NCBI RefSeq assembly: GCF_011046485.1
Contig: NZ_CP049256.1
Coordinates: 62,001-126,000 of the forward strand
DNA from: Microbacterium sp. 4R-513
GTDB taxonomy: Bacteria > Actinomycetota > Actinomycetes > Actinomycetales > Microbacteriaceae
Reading direction: 5' to 3'
Length of the DNA stretch: 64,000 nt
This document shows, piece after piece, positions 1 to 9,910 of this stretch; within the stretch, counting starts at the first letter, position 1, and the number at the start of each line of letters is the position of its first letter. Both the position numbers and the translations under genes were made by a program. The notes under the pieces are model-generated. The model searched no databases and was not told the DNA's origin. It saw only the letters and a program-made list of their open reading frames with translations.

Positions 1-2118
1 TCCGGGCTGGTCGAGGATGACGCGCGAGTCCGTCACGCTCGTCACGGCGAACGCGAGCCGGGACGGCACGTTGGCCTTGATGAGGCCGGTGACCACGTCG
101 ACCGACGGCCGCTGCGTCGCGAGGACGAGATGGATGCCGCTCGCTCGCGCGAGCTGCGTGATGCGGACGATCGAATCCTCGACGTCACGCGGGGCGACCA
201 TCATGAGGTCGGCGAGCTCGTCGACGACGACGAGCAGATAGGGGTACGGCTTGAGTACCCGCTGGCTCCCCGGCGGCACCGTGACCTCGCCCGCGACGAC
301 GGCGCGGTTGAAGTCGTCGATGTGCCGGAAGCCGAATGACGCGAGGTCGTCGTACCTCATGTCCATCTCCTTCACGACCCACTGCAGCGCCTCGGCCGCC
401 TTCTTCGGGTTCGTGATGATGGGGGTGATGAGGTGCGGGACGCCCGCGTAGGAGGTGAGCTCGACGCGCTTGGGGTCGATGAGGACCATGCGCACGTCTG
501 CGGGCTTCGCCCGCATGAGCAGGCTCGTGATCATCGAGTTGACGAAGCTCGACTTGCCCGAGCCCGTCGAGCCGGCGACGAGGAGGTGCGGCATCTTGGC
601 GAGGTTGGCGACGACATACCCGCCGCCCACATCCTTGCCGACGCCGATCGTCATGGGGTGCGTCGACTGCTGCGCTGCCGGCGAGCGCAGGATGTCGCCG
701 AGTGTCACGATCTCGCGGTCGGCATTGGGAATCTCGACGCCGATCGCGCTCTTCCCGGGGATCGGGGCGAGGATGCGCACCTCGTTCGACGCCACGGCGT
801 ACGCGATGTTGTTCTGCAGGGCCGTGATGCGCTCGACCTTGACCCCGTGACCGACCTCGATCTCGTACTGCGTGACGGTCGGGCCGCGCGAGAAGCCGGT
901 GACCCGTGCGTCGACCGAGAACTGCTGCAGCACGCTCGTGATGGCTCGCACGACCTCGTCGTTCGCCGCCGAGCGCGCCTTGTGCGGCGTTCCGGCCGCG
1001 AGGGCGTTGACCGACGGAAGGCGGTAAGGAAGGGCGGGCGCGGAGTGCGAGGCATCCGTCCCGATCCCGGACAGACCCGGGAGCTCGCCGTCGGCACCGC
1101 CGTCGTCGTCGCGCAGCGTCGTGTCGGCCTTGCGGCCCTTGGTGAGACCGGCCATCGCCGCCGGATCGAAGATCTCGGTCAGCGCGTCGGGTTCGGCGAC
1201 GGCGGGCGGAGCGGGCGTCGGAGGCGTGATCGCCTGCTCGAACCCGCCCTGCGAGGCGCCCGGGGTCAGGAGCTCGGTGAGATCCTGCGAGCCGATGCCG
1301 TCTTCGGGGTCCTGCTCCCGACCCGACTTGTTGCGTCGCCACCACGGGAGCGAGGCATCCGCCTGCTCGCCCTGCGAAGGGGCGACGGATGCCTGCTCCG
1401 CCGCGCCTTCGGGGCGCTCGTCGCCGAACATCCACGCGTAGAGGTCGCCGAGCCGCTTGCCGATGCGGTTCGGCGGCGTCTTGGTGAGGATCAGGATGCT
1501 GAGCACGGCGAGGAGGCCGAGCACGATGCACGCCCCCACCTGCGTCAGCAGGAGCGCGAGCGGCTCGCCGACCATCCAGCCCAGCACGCCGCCCGCCTCG
1601 CTCAGCGCGGGGAGCCCGGCCTTCGGCTGGGGCCGGCCGCCGAGCACATGGCAGAAGCCGGCGATCGTGAGGACGAACAGGCCGAAGCCGATGCCGATGC
1701 GGCCGTTGTCGTGGACGGACGACGGATGCCGGAACAGCCAGCCCGCGAGGAGCATGAGCAGCACCGGCAGCACGAACGAGACGCGCCCGACGAGCCCGCC
1801 GGCGGAGTAGGCGCTGATCGTCTTGGCGACGTCGGAGCCGATGAAGAACCACTCGACGACGGCGCCCACGATCGCGAGGAGGACGAGCAGGAACGGGAAG
1901 CCGTCGCGGCGCTGCTCCTTCTCGAGCGTCTCAGGCCCGAACGCCCGGAAGAGGCCGCCCGTGGCGTGGGCGAGGCCGAGCCAGGCGCGGGCGATGACGG
2001 GCGGCTTGTCGGTGTCGCCGACGTAGCGCTTGGGAGCGGGCTCCGGTTTGCGGGCGCGCGACGACGAGCCCTTCGCGGGCGCGCGACCATTCGCGGTCGG
2101 GCTGGAGCTCCTGGCCAT
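1..2118 (-). CDS. ftsK: DNA translocase FtsK (partial, C-terminus beyond window)
   Basis: Septal double-stranded DNA pump of the FtsK/SpoIIIE family, which clears chromosome termini through the closing division septum. The reading frame stays open from the ATG at 2118 to the window edge (about 706 codons). A basic Ser/Arg-rich N-terminus leads into four hydrophobic membrane segments between about residues 50 and 190. An acidic, proline-containing linker follows, then the motor domain with Walker A GSTGSGKS (about 516-523) and Walker [11 protein letters not shown] (about 630). The end of the motor and the DNA-reading gamma winged helix fall outside the window. A TAGCGT -10 box lies exactly six bases before the ATG. 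This fits a leaderless start, so the purine run touching the ATG need not be a ribosome site. Confidence 0.95.
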   Translation of the reverse strand, partial: MARSSSPTANGRAPAKGSSSRARKPEPAPKRYVGDTDKPPVIARAWLGLAHATGGLFRAFGPETLEKEQRRDGFPFLLVLLAIVGAVVEWFFIGSDVAKTISAYSAGGLVGRVSFVLPVLLMLLAGWLFRHPSSVHDNGRIGIGFGLFVLTIAGFCHVLGGRPQPKAGLPALSEAGGVLGWMVGEPLALLLTQVGACIVLGLLAVLSILILTKTPPNRIGKRLGDLYAWMFGDERPEGAAEQASVAPSQGEQADASLPWWRRNKSGREQDPEDGIGSQDLTELLTPGASQGGFEQAITPPTPAPPAVAEPDALTEIFDPAAMAGLTKGRKADTTLRDDDGGADGELPGLSGIGTDASHSAPALPYRLPSVNALAAGTPHKARSAANDEVVRAITSVLQQFSVDARVTGFSRGPTVTQYEIEVGHGVKVERITALQNNIAYAVASNEVRILAPIPGKSAIGVEIPNADREIVTLGDILRSPAAQQSTHPMTIGVGKDVGGGYVVANLAKMPHLLVAGSTGSGKSSFVNSMITSLLMRAKPADVRMVLIDPKRVELTSYAGVPHLITPIITNPKKAAEALQWVVKEMDMRYDDLASFGFRHIDDFNRAVVAGEVTVPPGSQRVLKPYPYLLVVVDELADLMMVAPRDVEDSIVRITQLARASGIHLVLATQRPSVDVVTGLIKANVPSRLAFAVTSVTDSRVILDQPG

Positions 2119-2124
2119 CCCTCC

Positions 2125-2130
2125 ACGCTA
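2125..2130 (-). promoter_or_regulatory. Leaderless -10 box of ftsK
   Basis: TAGCGT on the minus strand with a six-base spacer to the ATG at 2118. Transcription is expected to begin at or next to the start codon. No convincing -35 is visible. Confidence 0.5.
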
Positions 2131-2200
2131 CGGCGAACCCCCGACTTCGGCCGGGAGCGACGCGGGTGCGCGAGGCAAGGCGCGGCCGCGGCATCCGTCG

Positions 2201-2695
2201 TCAGCGCAGCCGCTTGACCATCGTGTCGCGTCCGAAGCCGCTCTGCGTGACGGCGAAGCCCTCGCTGCGGTAGAGGGTCGTGGCGAAGTTGCCGCGCTCG
2301 ACGCTCAGGCTGATGCGGCCGAACCCCCGCGCCCGCGCCTCGTCGCACAGGCGCTGAAGGAGGAGGCGGCCGACGCCGTGGGCGCGCCAGATGGGCCGCA
2401 CGCCGATGATGAGCTCGGGCACCCCGGTGCCGACGTACCCGAAGCCCGGGTCGCTGCGCGGCAGCATCCGGTACCACGCGGCGCCGATCGGCTCGCCGTG
2501 GTCGTCGACCGCGACGAAGCCCGCGTCGCTCGGCCGCATCCAGCCGGCGACGTAGCGGCTGTGCTCCGCGCTCGTGAGCACCTCGTGCCGCGGTCGCACT
2601 CCCCCGCTGCGCCAGTTCGCCGCTTCCACGACCATGTCGCCCAGGAAGGCGCCGTCGGCCTGCTCGGCCGGGCGCACGCGGAACGTCGAGGGCAT
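2201..2695 (-). CDS. GNAT family N-acetyltransferase
   Basis: Predicted cytoplasmic acetyl-CoA-dependent N-acetyltransferase of 164 residues; substrate unknown. The acetyl-CoA loop is seen in IIGVRPIWRAHGVGRLLLQRL (about residues 95-115, Arg/Gly-rich R-x-x-G-x-G/A type), followed by a C-terminal strand-helix ending SLSVERGNFATTLYRSEGF, typical of GNAT folds. The frame could start at 2800, but that would run into rnj. The ATG at 2695 has TAAAAT five bases upstream and starts right at the conserved fold, so it is preferred. It lies just downstream of rnj on the same strand. Confidence 0.85.
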   Translation of the reverse strand: MPSTFRVRPAEQADGAFLGDMVVEAANWRSGGVRPRHEVLTSAEHSRYVAGWMRPSDAGFVAVDDHGEPIGAAWYRMLPRSDPGFGYVGTGVPELIIGVRPIWRAHGVGRLLLQRLCDEARARGFGRISLSVERGNFATTLYRSEGFAVTQSGFGRDTMVKRLR

Positions 2696-2700
2696 GCTCG

Positions 2701-2706
2701 ATTTTA
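2701..2706 (-). promoter_or_regulatory. -10 box TAAAAT of the GNAT gene
   Basis: The minus strand reads TAAAAT five bases before the ATG at 2695. It is one of the few AT-rich hexamers in the region and supports the short start and a near-leaderless transcript. Confidence 0.4.
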
Positions 2707-2739
2707 CCGACGGGCTCGGGATGCCGGGTGTCGGCGCCG

Positions 2740-4416
2740 TTACGCCTCGATGACGAGCGGCACGATCATGGGCCGTCGGCGCAGCGACTGGTTGACCCAC
2801 CGGCCGATCGTGCGCCGGACCACCTGCGAGAGGGCGTGCTGATCGCGGACGCCGGACTGCGCCGCCTCGGTGAGCGCCGCCGCGATCTTCGGCTTGACGC
2901 TCTCGAAGACGGCGTCGTCCTCGGCGAACCCGCGGGCGTGGATGTCGGGGCCGGAGATGATCTTGCCCGTCGCCGCATCGACCACCACGATGACCGAGAT
3001 GAAACCCTCCTCGCCGAGGATCCGCCGATCCTTGAGGTCGGCGTCCGTGATCTCACCGACGGTCGAGCCGTCGACGTAGACGAATCCGAGATCGAGCTGT
3101 CCCACGACGCGGGCTGTGCCGTCGCGGAGGTCGATGACCGTGCCGTTCTCGGCGATGAGCGTGCGGTCCTCCGCGATTCCGGTGTCCTGGGCGAGGCGCG
3201 CATTGGCGATGAGGTGCCGGTACTCGCCGTGCACCGGCAGGACGTTGCGGGGCTGGAGGATGTTGTAGCAGTAGAGCAGCTCGCCTGCGGCGGCGTGGCC
3301 CGACACGTGCACCTGGGCATTGCCCTTGTGCACCACGTTCGCGCCGAGCTTGGTGAGGCCGTCGATGACCCGGTAGACGGCGTTCTCGTTGCCGGGGATG
3401 AGGCTCGACGCCAGGATCACCGTGTCGCCGGGGCCAGGCTCGATCTCGTGGTCGAGATTGGCCATTCGGCTCAGCACGGCCATCGGCTCGCCCTGCGACC
3501 CCGTCGACATGTACACGATCTGGTCGTCGGGGAGCTCCCGGGCCTTCTTGTAGTCGATGAGGATGCCCTCGGGCACGTGCAGATAGCCGAGCTCCTCGGC
3601 GATCGTCATGTTGCGCACCATGCTGCGGCCGAGGAGCGCCACCCGGCGACCGTGGGCGGCCGCGGCATCCAGCACCTGCTGAACACGGTGGACGTGGCTC
3701 GAGAAGCTCGCGACGATCACCCGCCGCGGAGCCTTGCCGATCACCTGGTCCAGGACCGGCCCGATCGACCGCTCGGGCGTCGTGAAGCCCGGCACGTCGG
3801 CGTTCGTGGAGTCGACGAGGAAGAGGTCGACCCCCTCCTCGCCGAGGCGGGCGAACGCGCGCAGGTCGGTCAGGCGGCCGTCCAGCGGCAGCTGGTCCAT
3901 CTTGAAGTCGCCCGTCGCCAGCGCCATGCCGGCCGGCGTGCGGATCGCCACGGCGAGCGCGTCGGGGATGGAGTGGTTCACGGCGACGAACTCGAGCTCG
4001 AAGGGGTCGAGGCGCTCGACCTGACCCTCCTGCACGGTGAGGCTGTACGGCTTGATCCGGTGCTCCTTGAGCTTCGCCTCGACGAGGGCGAGGGTCAGGC
4101 CGGAGCCCACGAGGGGGATGTCGGGCTTGAGCCGCAGGAGGTACGGGACCGCCCCGATGTGGTCTTCGTGACCGTGGGTCAGCACGACCGCGACGATGTC
4201 GTCGAGCCGGTGCTTGATCGGCTCGAAGTCCGGAAGGATCAGGTCGACCCCGGGCTGGTGCTCCTCGGGGAAGAGCACGCCGCAGTCGACGATGAGCAGC
4301 TTCCCGCCGTACTCGAAGACCGTCATGTTGCGGCCGACTTCGCCGAGGCCCCCGAGCGGCGTCACGCGGAGCGTCCCCGCTTCGAGCTCGGGCGGGTCGT
4401 AGACGGTGCTGGGCAT
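2740..4416 (-). CDS. rnj: Ribonuclease J
   Basis: Metallo-beta-lactamase/beta-CASP ribonuclease with endo- and 5'-to-3' exonuclease activity in mRNA decay and rRNA maturation in Gram-positive bacteria. It has 558 residues, the usual family length. The zinc motif HGHEDH is at residues 81-86. Further metal ligands are in VNHSIPDALAV and TGDFKMD, the beta-CASP part contains STGSQGEP, and HVSGHA lies near residue 378. The ATG at 4416 is preceded by GGAGGAAGG. It sits downstream of dapA on the same strand (79-base gap), a gene order common in actinobacteria. The GNAT gene follows closely. Confidence 0.95.
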   Translation of the reverse strand: MPSTVYDPPELEAGTLRVTPLGGLGEVGRNMTVFEYGGKLLIVDCGVLFPEEHQPGVDLILPDFEPIKHRLDDIVAVVLTHGHEDHIGAVPYLLRLKPDIPLVGSGLTLALVEAKLKEHRIKPYSLTVQEGQVERLDPFELEFVAVNHSIPDALAVAIRTPAGMALATGDFKMDQLPLDGRLTDLRAFARLGEEGVDLFLVDSTNADVPGFTTPERSIGPVLDQVIGKAPRRVIVASFSSHVHRVQQVLDAAAAHGRRVALLGRSMVRNMTIAEELGYLHVPEGILIDYKKARELPDDQIVYMSTGSQGEPMAVLSRMANLDHEIEPGPGDTVILASSLIPGNENAVYRVIDGLTKLGANVVHKGNAQVHVSGHAAAGELLYCYNILQPRNVLPVHGEYRHLIANARLAQDTGIAEDRTLIAENGTVIDLRDGTARVVGQLDLGFVYVDGSTVGEITDADLKDRRILGEEGFISVIVVVDAATGKIISGPDIHARGFAEDDAVFESVKPKIAAALTEAAQSGVRDQHALSQVVRRTIGRWVNQSLRRRPMIVPLVIEA

Positions 4417-4495
4417 GGTGGCCTTCCTCCGGATGCCGCGCGTCGGCGCGGCGGTCTAGTGAGCCGCGGCGCCTACCCGGCGGCCGCGGCGCACG

Positions 4496-5473
4496 TCATC
4501 TCGTGGTTCCCGAGACCTTGGGCAGCGCGCCGCCGGCGGCGGCGTTGCGGTCGGGGCGGAAGTTCGAGAAGTCCGCCCCCGGAACGTCGGTGACGAGCGC
4601 GAGCTCGTCCTCGATCTTGGCGGCCTCCCACTCCTCGGGTCCGACGAGCGGCAGCCGCACGCGCGGGCTGCCGATGCGGCCGAGGCCGTGCAGGATGTAC
4701 TTCGCCGAGACGGTGCCCGGGACGTGGGTCATGACCGCTCGCACGAGCGGCTCGAGCTGCTGGTGCGCGGCGGTCGCGGTCTTGAGGTCGCCCGCGTTGA
4801 CGGCGTCGACGATCGCACGGTAAGGCTGCGCCGCGATGTTGGCCGTGACGCCGATGAGCCCGGCCGCGCCGATCGCGAGGTGCGGCAGCACGTTGGCGTC
4901 GTCGCCCGAGAAGTACATCAGGTCGGTCTGGTTGAGCACGCGGCTGACCTCGCTGAAGTCGCCCTTGGCATCCTTGATCGCGAGGATGTTGGGGTGCTTC
5001 GCAAGGCGCAGGATGGTCTCGTAGCGGATGGGCACGCCCGTTCGGCCGGGGATGTCGTACAGGATCACCGGCAGGTCGGTGGCGTCCGCGACGAGCCGGA
5101 AATGCGTGAGGATGCCGGCCTGGGTGGGCTTGTTGTAGTACGGCGTGACGATCATGATGCCGTCGGCGCCGACCTTCTCGCTCGCCTTGTAGAGCTCGAT
5201 CGCGTGGGCGGTCTCGTTGGATCCGCCGCCCGTGATGATCGCGGCGCGGCCGGCCGCGACATCCTTCCCCACCTCGACGAGGCGGATCTTCTCGGCGTCG
5301 GTCAGCGTGCTCGTCTCGCCGGTCGTACCGGTCACGACGATGCCGTCGGCACCCGCGTTGATGACGTCGTCGATGTGCTTCTCGACGGCGGGCCAGTCGA
5401 CCTCGCCGTCGGCCGTCATCGGGGTGACGAGCGCGACGAGCACCTGTCCGAAGGGATTGCCCGTGTGCGTCAT
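4496..5473 (-). CDS. dapA: 4-hydroxy-tetrahydrodipicolinate synthase
   Basis: Condenses pyruvate with aspartate semialdehyde, the committed step toward diaminopimelate (peptidoglycan) and lysine. The 325-residue TIM barrel carries GTTGET (about 49-54) for the substrate carboxylate, Tyr139 in the LYDIPGR segment, and the Schiff-base Lys167 in ILAIKDAKGD. The C-terminus is about 25 residues longer than the E. coli enzyme. The start is supported by TAGCCT six bases upstream of the ATG. It is divergent from the antiporter gene and upstream of rnj. The partner gene dapB lies 7.5 kb away at 12908-13720. Confidence 0.96.
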   Translation of the reverse strand: MTHTGNPFGQVLVALVTPMTADGEVDWPAVEKHIDDVINAGADGIVVTGTTGETSTLTDAEKIRLVEVGKDVAAGRAAIITGGGSNETAHAIELYKASEKVGADGIMIVTPYYNKPTQAGILTHFRLVADATDLPVILYDIPGRTGVPIRYETILRLAKHPNILAIKDAKGDFSEVSRVLNQTDLMYFSGDDANVLPHLAIGAAGLIGVTANIAAQPYRAIVDAVNAGDLKTATAAHQQLEPLVRAVMTHVPGTVSAKYILHGLGRIGSPRVRLPLVGPEEWEAAKIEDELALVTDVPGADFSNFRPDRNAAAGGALPKVSGTTR

Positions 5474-5479
5474 GCGTTA

Positions 5480-5485
5480 AGGCTA
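5480..5485 (-). promoter_or_regulatory. Leaderless -10 box of dapA
   Basis: TAGCCT on the minus strand, six bases before the dapA ATG, so transcription should begin at the start codon. It shares a short divergent intergenic region with the antiporter promoter (TACGCT at 5523-5528, plus strand). Confidence 0.5.
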
Positions 5486-5565
5486 TCGGTCGGGTGGCCT
5501 CCGCCACTCCCCCCGGTGTCGCTACGCTGGCGGCCAGTCCCCCTTCGCCCGAGGAGGTCTCCCCT

Positions 5566-7146
5566 TTGCTCGCACTCGAAGCCATCGTCGCGATCGGCGT
5601 CGCCCTCGTCGTGTCGGCCGTCGTCGCCGGCCGGCTGCGCGTCCCGCTCGCGCTCGTCCAGGTCGTCGCCGGTCTGCTGCTGGGGTTCATCCCCGCGCTC
5701 CGAGACGTCCAGCTGCCCTCGGAAGCCGTGCTGCTGCTGTTCCTCCCCGCCATTCTTTTCGCGGAGAGCCTCACGACGTCGATGCGCGAGAGCCGCCGGT
5801 TCGTCCGCGTCATCCTGATCAACGGCACGGTCCTCGTGCTCGTGACGGCCTTCGCCGTCGCCGGTGTGGGATCTCTCGCCGGGATGCCGTGGGCCATCGC
5901 GCTCGTCATGGGGGCCGCCCTCGCCCCCACCGACGCGACGGCGGTCGGCAACCTGGCCAGGGATCTGCCGCTGCGGCAGCGGACCGTCCTGCGCACCGAG
6001 AGCCTCATCAACGATGGGACGGCGCTCGTCATCTACGGCCTCGCGGTCGGGGTGGCCGTGGGCTCCGAGGTGCTCACGCCCCTCTCCGTCGCGTGGGACC
6101 TCACGGTCTCGTATGTCGGCGGCGTCGTGATCGGGCTCCTCGTCGGCCTTCTCGGGACGTATCTGCGCCGCATCCCGAACACGCTCGCGAGCAACGTCGG
6201 CATGATCGTGACGCCGTTCATCGCCTTCCTCGCGGCGGAGCTCGTGCACGCGTCCGGCGTCCTCGCCGTCGTCGTCTGCGGTCTTCTCATGAGCTGGCGC
6301 GGCCCGCGCGTCGCCCGAGCCGAGGCCCGCGACCAGGTGATGTCGTTCTGGACCCTGACGACCTACATCCTCAACGGCGCCCTCTTCGTGCTGATCGGCC
6401 TCGAGCTGCAGGTCGTCGTGCGCGACCTCGAGTCGAGCGACCTCGGGTTCGGCATCCTGCTCGGCGTCATCGTCTGGCTCGCCCTCATCGTGGTGCGCCT
6501 CGTCTTCACCTTCGTCGTGACGGGCATCATCCGCACTGTCGATCGCCGGCCGTACCAGCGGACCCTGCGAGCCCCGACCCGCGCGCTCGTCCTGAACGCG
6601 TTCGCCGGCTACCGCGGTGCCGTCTCGCTCGCGGCGGCCCTCGCCATCCCTCTCACGATCGGGGACGGCGCGCCCTTCCCGATGCGGGACCTCGTCGTCT
6701 TCGTCACGGCCGTCGTGGTCGTCCTGACGATCGCCGTGCAGGGGCCGCTCCTGCCCGCGCTCATCCGCTGGGCTCACCTCCCGACGGACGATCAGCAGCG
6801 CGACGAGCGGCGCCTCGCCCAGACGACGGCGGCGCAAGCGGCGCTGGAGGCGCTGCCGCAGCTCGCGGAGTCGCTCGGGATCGACGACGAGGTGCGAGAG
6901 CGGGTCGCGACCGAGACCGAGGAGCACCTCGCGCTGCTCGCGGCCGACGGCGATTCCGACGAGGCCCAGGAGTCGGCCCACACGAAGGAGCAGTACGTCC
7001 GGCTCCGTCTGGCCGCGATGCAGGTCAAGCGCGACGCCGTGCTGAAGCTCCGCGACGAGCGCCGCATCGACGACACCGTGGTCCGGGCCCTCCAGGCACA
7101 GCTCGACCTGGAGGAGATCCGCCTGACCGGCCGCGAGGTGGAGTAG
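5566..7146 (+). CDS. CPA1-type Na+(K+)/H+ antiporter
   Basis: Inner-membrane monovalent cation/proton antiporter (CPA1, YjcE/NhaP-like). About 526 residues, with roughly twelve hydrophobic segments up to about residue 400 and a charged cytoplasmic tail of about 125 residues. Characteristic family stretches include ALAPTDATAVGNL, the conserved LINDGTALVIY segment and FAGYRGAVSLAAAL. An ATG exists 24 codons upstream at 5494, but the TTG at 5566 is preferred. GAGGAGG lies at 5551, ten bases or fewer before it, the hydrophobic core starts there, and a TACGCT -10 box at 5523 would put the transcript start after the upstream ATG. Confidence 0.9.
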   Translation: MLALEAIVAIGVALVVSAVVAGRLRVPLALVQVVAGLLLGFIPALRDVQLPSEAVLLLFLPAILFAESLTTSMRESRRFVRVILINGTVLVLVTAFAVAGVGSLAGMPWAIALVMGAALAPTDATAVGNLARDLPLRQRTVLRTESLINDGTALVIYGLAVGVAVGSEVLTPLSVAWDLTVSYVGGVVIGLLVGLLGTYLRRIPNTLASNVGMIVTPFIAFLAAELVHASGVLAVVVCGLLMSWRGPRVARAEARDQVMSFWTLTTYILNGALFVLIGLELQVVVRDLESSDLGFGILLGVIVWLALIVVRLVFTFVVTGIIRTVDRRPYQRTLRAPTRALVLNAFAGYRGAVSLAAALAIPLTIGDGAPFPMRDLVVFVTAVVVVLTIAVQGPLLPALIRWAHLPTDDQQRDERRLAQTTAAQAALEALPQLAESLGIDDEVRERVATETEEHLALLAADGDSDEAQESAHTKEQYVRLRLAAMQVKRDAVLKLRDERRIDDTVVRALQAQLDLEEIRLTGREVE

Positions 7147-7255
7147 CTCATCGCACCCCGCTGCCGTCCGCACGAGCGACCCGACACACGCCGAGGCATC
7201 CATCGCCCGGACGGCGTGTCGCGCGCTTGATCGTACGGACGACACGACAGCTTCC

Positions 7256-8135
7256 TCACACCGGGACGGCGACGGATGCCTCGGCCCTCAGCCCCGCTGC
7301 AGATCGGTGGAGGCCGCGCTCGACGGTGGCGACGATCGCCGCCTCGACGAGCTCCCATTCGTGGACGATCAGGGCGTAGTCGTATCGGAGGGTGACGAAG
7401 CCGAGGCACGAGGCGACCGCGTCTCGCACCAGATCACGATGCCGGTGCTCACCGCCATGCGTCTCTCCGTCGGCCTCCAGGATGAGGCAGTCGCCGATGA
7501 CGAAGTCGACGACTCCGACCCCGGGGAGGCGGACCTGCGTCGCCACCGAGATGCCGACTCGATGAAGCCTCAGTCGCACGAGCGATTCGAGTCCGCTGCC
7601 GGCATCGTCTCTAGCGAAGTCCACGAGCCATCGATATCGCTTCGGGATGCCTCGGCGAACGTCGCTTCGCTGGGCAGGTGTGAGCTTGCGCTGCCGCAGA
7701 GCCGACTCGAACGCGGCGAAGAACGCCTCGTGGCCGAGGCATCCGATCATCTGCTGGAGGCAGTGCACGATCCCGACGAGCGCACCCGGACGACGTGCAG
7801 CGGCGTCGCGGTGGGGGATGCATGTGCAGTCGGGGTGCCCATGACTTCGACCGTCAGGCCCGAGCCACACATGGACCGGGCCGTCAGGCTCGAGGACCCA
7901 GAGACCGTGCAGCCGCGCCGCCGAGGCGCAGCACACCTGGCCGCCGTGCGCGAGGGCACGCAGGGCCGGCAGCGGAAGATCGGGGATGGCGTACGTCCCC
8001 CTCCGCGGTCTGAGGAGGGCCCCCCGTCCGAACCGCGGCCGAAAGGAGCGCTCTCGAACAGCCGCGAGCCCGCAGCTGTCCCGTGGTGGCGGTTCCACCC
8101 AGCGTCCGGCACGCGGCATCCAGCGACTCATACAC
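7256..8135 (-). pseudogene. DUF559/AbiEi-like protein, frameshifted
   Basis: Actinobacterial protein with an N-terminal winged-helix-like segment and a C-terminal Vsr-fold (DUF559) nuclease-like domain, often labelled type IV toxin-antitoxin AbiEi-like; its real role is unknown. The N-terminal homology (LDAACRTLGG to LLSAAVRTG) is in one frame from a GTG at 8135. The rest (ALLRPRRGTYAIPDL onward, with LILEADGETHGG) is in another. The frames join at the C6 run 8020-8025; removing one base restores one protein of about 293 residues. This is either a real inactivation or a sequence error. A second, only distantly similar family member lies at 47847-48773. Confidence 0.75.
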
Positions 8136-8332
8136 CCCACGAGGATCAGCCCGGCCAGAGATCGACCTCTTCGTTCGGTCCGGTCCCGTGGAGCCTTCGC
8201 CTCCCGGGGCCGCTGGGGAGGATCGGCCGTCCGCACGGTGCCCCGGCGACACGCCGACGGACAGAGGGGGGCCGGCGGCGTGTCATCCTCAGGTCGTGCG
8301 GACGGCACTGCGCAAAGGCGCGGGCCTGATCA

Positions 8333-8389
8333 GCGCCGGACGCACACGCCCGGCCGGGTCCGCGCCGGACGCACCAGCCGGCCGGGTCA
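8333..8389. repeat. Two imperfect tandem copies, 28-29 bases
   Basis: Copies at 8333-8361 and 8362-8389 each read GCGCCGGACGCAC, then CCGGCCGGGTC. The second ends inside the stop codon of the dehydrogenase on the minus strand. The GC-rich arms can fold, so the pair may serve as a terminator without a U-tract. A similar CCGGCCGGGTCA abuts the pfkA stop near 49369. Confidence 0.45.
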
Positions 8390-9151
8390 GCGCCCGCGCT
8401 GGCCCAGCCGGGCCGAGACCGACGCCGGCAGCACCCGCACGAGGCGGGTCAGCACCTGGTACTTGAGGGAGGGGATCGAGACGCCCTTGCCGCGCGCCGC
8501 GTCACGCAGGGAGTCGGCGACGACGGTGGATGCCTCGAGCCAGAGGAAGTCCGAGATGCCTTCCTGGCCCGGCGCAAGCCCCATCCGCTCGTGGAAGCTC
8601 GTGTGCGTGAAGCCAGGGCACACCGCCGTCACGGTGACCCCGCGCGGTCCGTACTGCGCGTTCGCCCAGCGGCTGAACTCGACGAGCCACCGCTTGCAGG
8701 CGCCGTACGTCGAGCGCGGCATGAACGCCGCGACGGAGGCGACGTTGATGATGCGGCCTCGGCCGCGGCGCAGCATGGGTCCGAGGGCCGCGTGCGTCAG
8801 GCGCATCGGCACCTCGACGTGCAGTTCGAGGTGGCGCACCTCGTCTTCGATGTCGTTGCGCGCGAAGTCGAGCGGCAGTCCGAAGCCGGCGTTGTTGACC
8901 AGGATGTCGACCGGCCGCTCGTCAGCCGCGATGCGACGCTCGACCTTCTCGCGCTGACGCGGCTTGAGGAGGTCGGCCGCGAGCACCTCCACTGCGACCC
9001 CGAACCGCGAGCGCAGGTCGGCCGCGCGGTGCTCGAGCTGGTCGCGATCGCGCGCGACGAGGATGAGATCGAATCCGCGGATGGCGAGCTGCCGCGCGTA
9101 CTCGGCGCCGAGGCCCGAGCTCGCGCCCGTGACGAGGGCGGTCTTACCCAT
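8387..9151 (-). CDS. SDR family NAD(P)-dependent oxidoreductase
   Basis: Classical short-chain dehydrogenase of 254 residues; substrate not predictable. Visible motifs are the Rossmann TGASSGLGAEYA near the N-terminus, NNAG near residue 82, and the catalytic Ser with YGACK (Tyr-x-x-x-Lys) near residues 146-150, followed by PG. The frame extends to 9241, but the ATG at 9151 begins immediately before the nucleotide-binding strand. That start is two bases after the thyX stop, so the gene is probably translated from the thyX message. No SD of its own is evident. Confidence 0.9.
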   Translation of the reverse strand: MGKTALVTGASSGLGAEYARQLAIRGFDLILVARDRDQLEHRAADLRSRFGVAVEVLAADLLKPRQREKVERRIAADERPVDILVNNAGFGLPLDFARNDIEDEVRHLELHVEVPMRLTHAALGPMLRRGRGRIINVASVAAFMPRSTYGACKRWLVEFSRWANAQYGPRGVTVTAVCPGFTHTSFHERMGLAPGQEGISDFLWLEASTVVADSLRDAARGKGVSIPSLKYQVLTRLVRVLPASVSARLGQRGR

Positions 9152-9153
9152 CG

Positions 9154-9897
9154 TCAGGGGGCGACCCGGCCGTTGGCGTTGAAGGCGGCGTGGGTGAGCG
9201 GCATCCGCTCGCGCCAGAACGTCTCCATCTTCTCGGCGCACATCTCGATCTCGCGCTGCGGGAAGGAGGGGAAGTGCGTCCCCTCGACCTTCGTCCGCAG
9301 CGAGAGGAAGTTCATGAGCGAGCGCGCGTTGAGCGTCACATACATCGACGAGTAGATGTTGAGCGGCAGCACGATGCGGGCGACCTCGCGGGCGACCCCC
9401 GCCTCGAGCATGCGCTGGTAGGCGGCGAACGCCTGGACGGATGCCTCGCGCGTCGCGCGGTCGACCGTCTCGAACTGCTCGTCGCTGCCCGGGAGGAACT
9501 CGTACGCGCCGGGCTTGCCGACCTGCACGAGGTTGCGCTCGCGCGCCGGCACGTAGAAGACGGGGCGCAGCTCGCGGTAACGGCCCGACTCCTCGTTGTA
9601 GGAGGCGATCCGGTGGCGCATGAACTCACGGAAGACGAAGATCGGCGCCTGCACGTAGAACGTCATCGAGTTGTGCTCGAACGGCGAGCCGTGCCGATCG
9701 CGCATGAGGTAGTTGATGAGGCCCCGATCGCGCCCCGTCGCCTCGGCGCCGGAGGCCGCGGCATCCAGTGTCTGCTCGCCCTGCGTCGAGACCCGGGCGG
9801 CGAAGAGGACGTCGGAGTCCGACGCGCTCGCCCGCACCAGCTCGACCGTCACGTCGCTGCGGAATTCGATATCGGGAGTCTCTGCGGCGTCACTCAC
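9154..9897 (-). CDS. thyX: FAD-dependent thymidylate synthase
   Basis: Flavin-dependent enzyme making dTMP from dUMP with methylene-tetrahydrofolate and NADPH, replacing or supplementing ThyA. The family signature RHRIASYNEESGRY is at residues 94-107, and length (247) is normal. An ATG 24 bases upstream (9921) is in frame but has no signal. The GTG at 9897 has TAGGGT seven bases upstream and is preferred. The SDR gene follows after two bases. It is divergent from the thioredoxin-like gene. Confidence 0.95.
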   Translation of the reverse strand: MSDAAETPDIEFRSDVTVELVRASASDSDVLFAARVSTQGEQTLDAAASGAEATGRDRGLINYLMRDRHGSPFEHNSMTFYVQAPIFVFREFMRHRIASYNEESGRYRELRPVFYVPARERNLVQVGKPGAYEFLPGSDEQFETVDRATREASVQAFAAYQRMLEAGVAREVARIVLPLNIYSSMYVTLNARSLMNFLSLRTKVEGTHFPSFPQREIEMCAEKMETFWRERMPLTHAAFNANGRVAP

Positions 9898-9904
9898 GCC
9901 TGCC

Positions 9905-9910
9905 ACCCTA
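9905..9910 (-). promoter_or_regulatory. -10 box of thyX
   Basis: TAGGGT on the minus strand, seven bases before the GTG at 9897. It supports that start over the upstream ATG. Confidence 0.4.

Noticed and set aside
2696..2800. Longer start for the GNAT gene at 2695
   Set aside because: It would overlap the end of rnj and adds residues not resembling the fold; a -10 box supports 2695.
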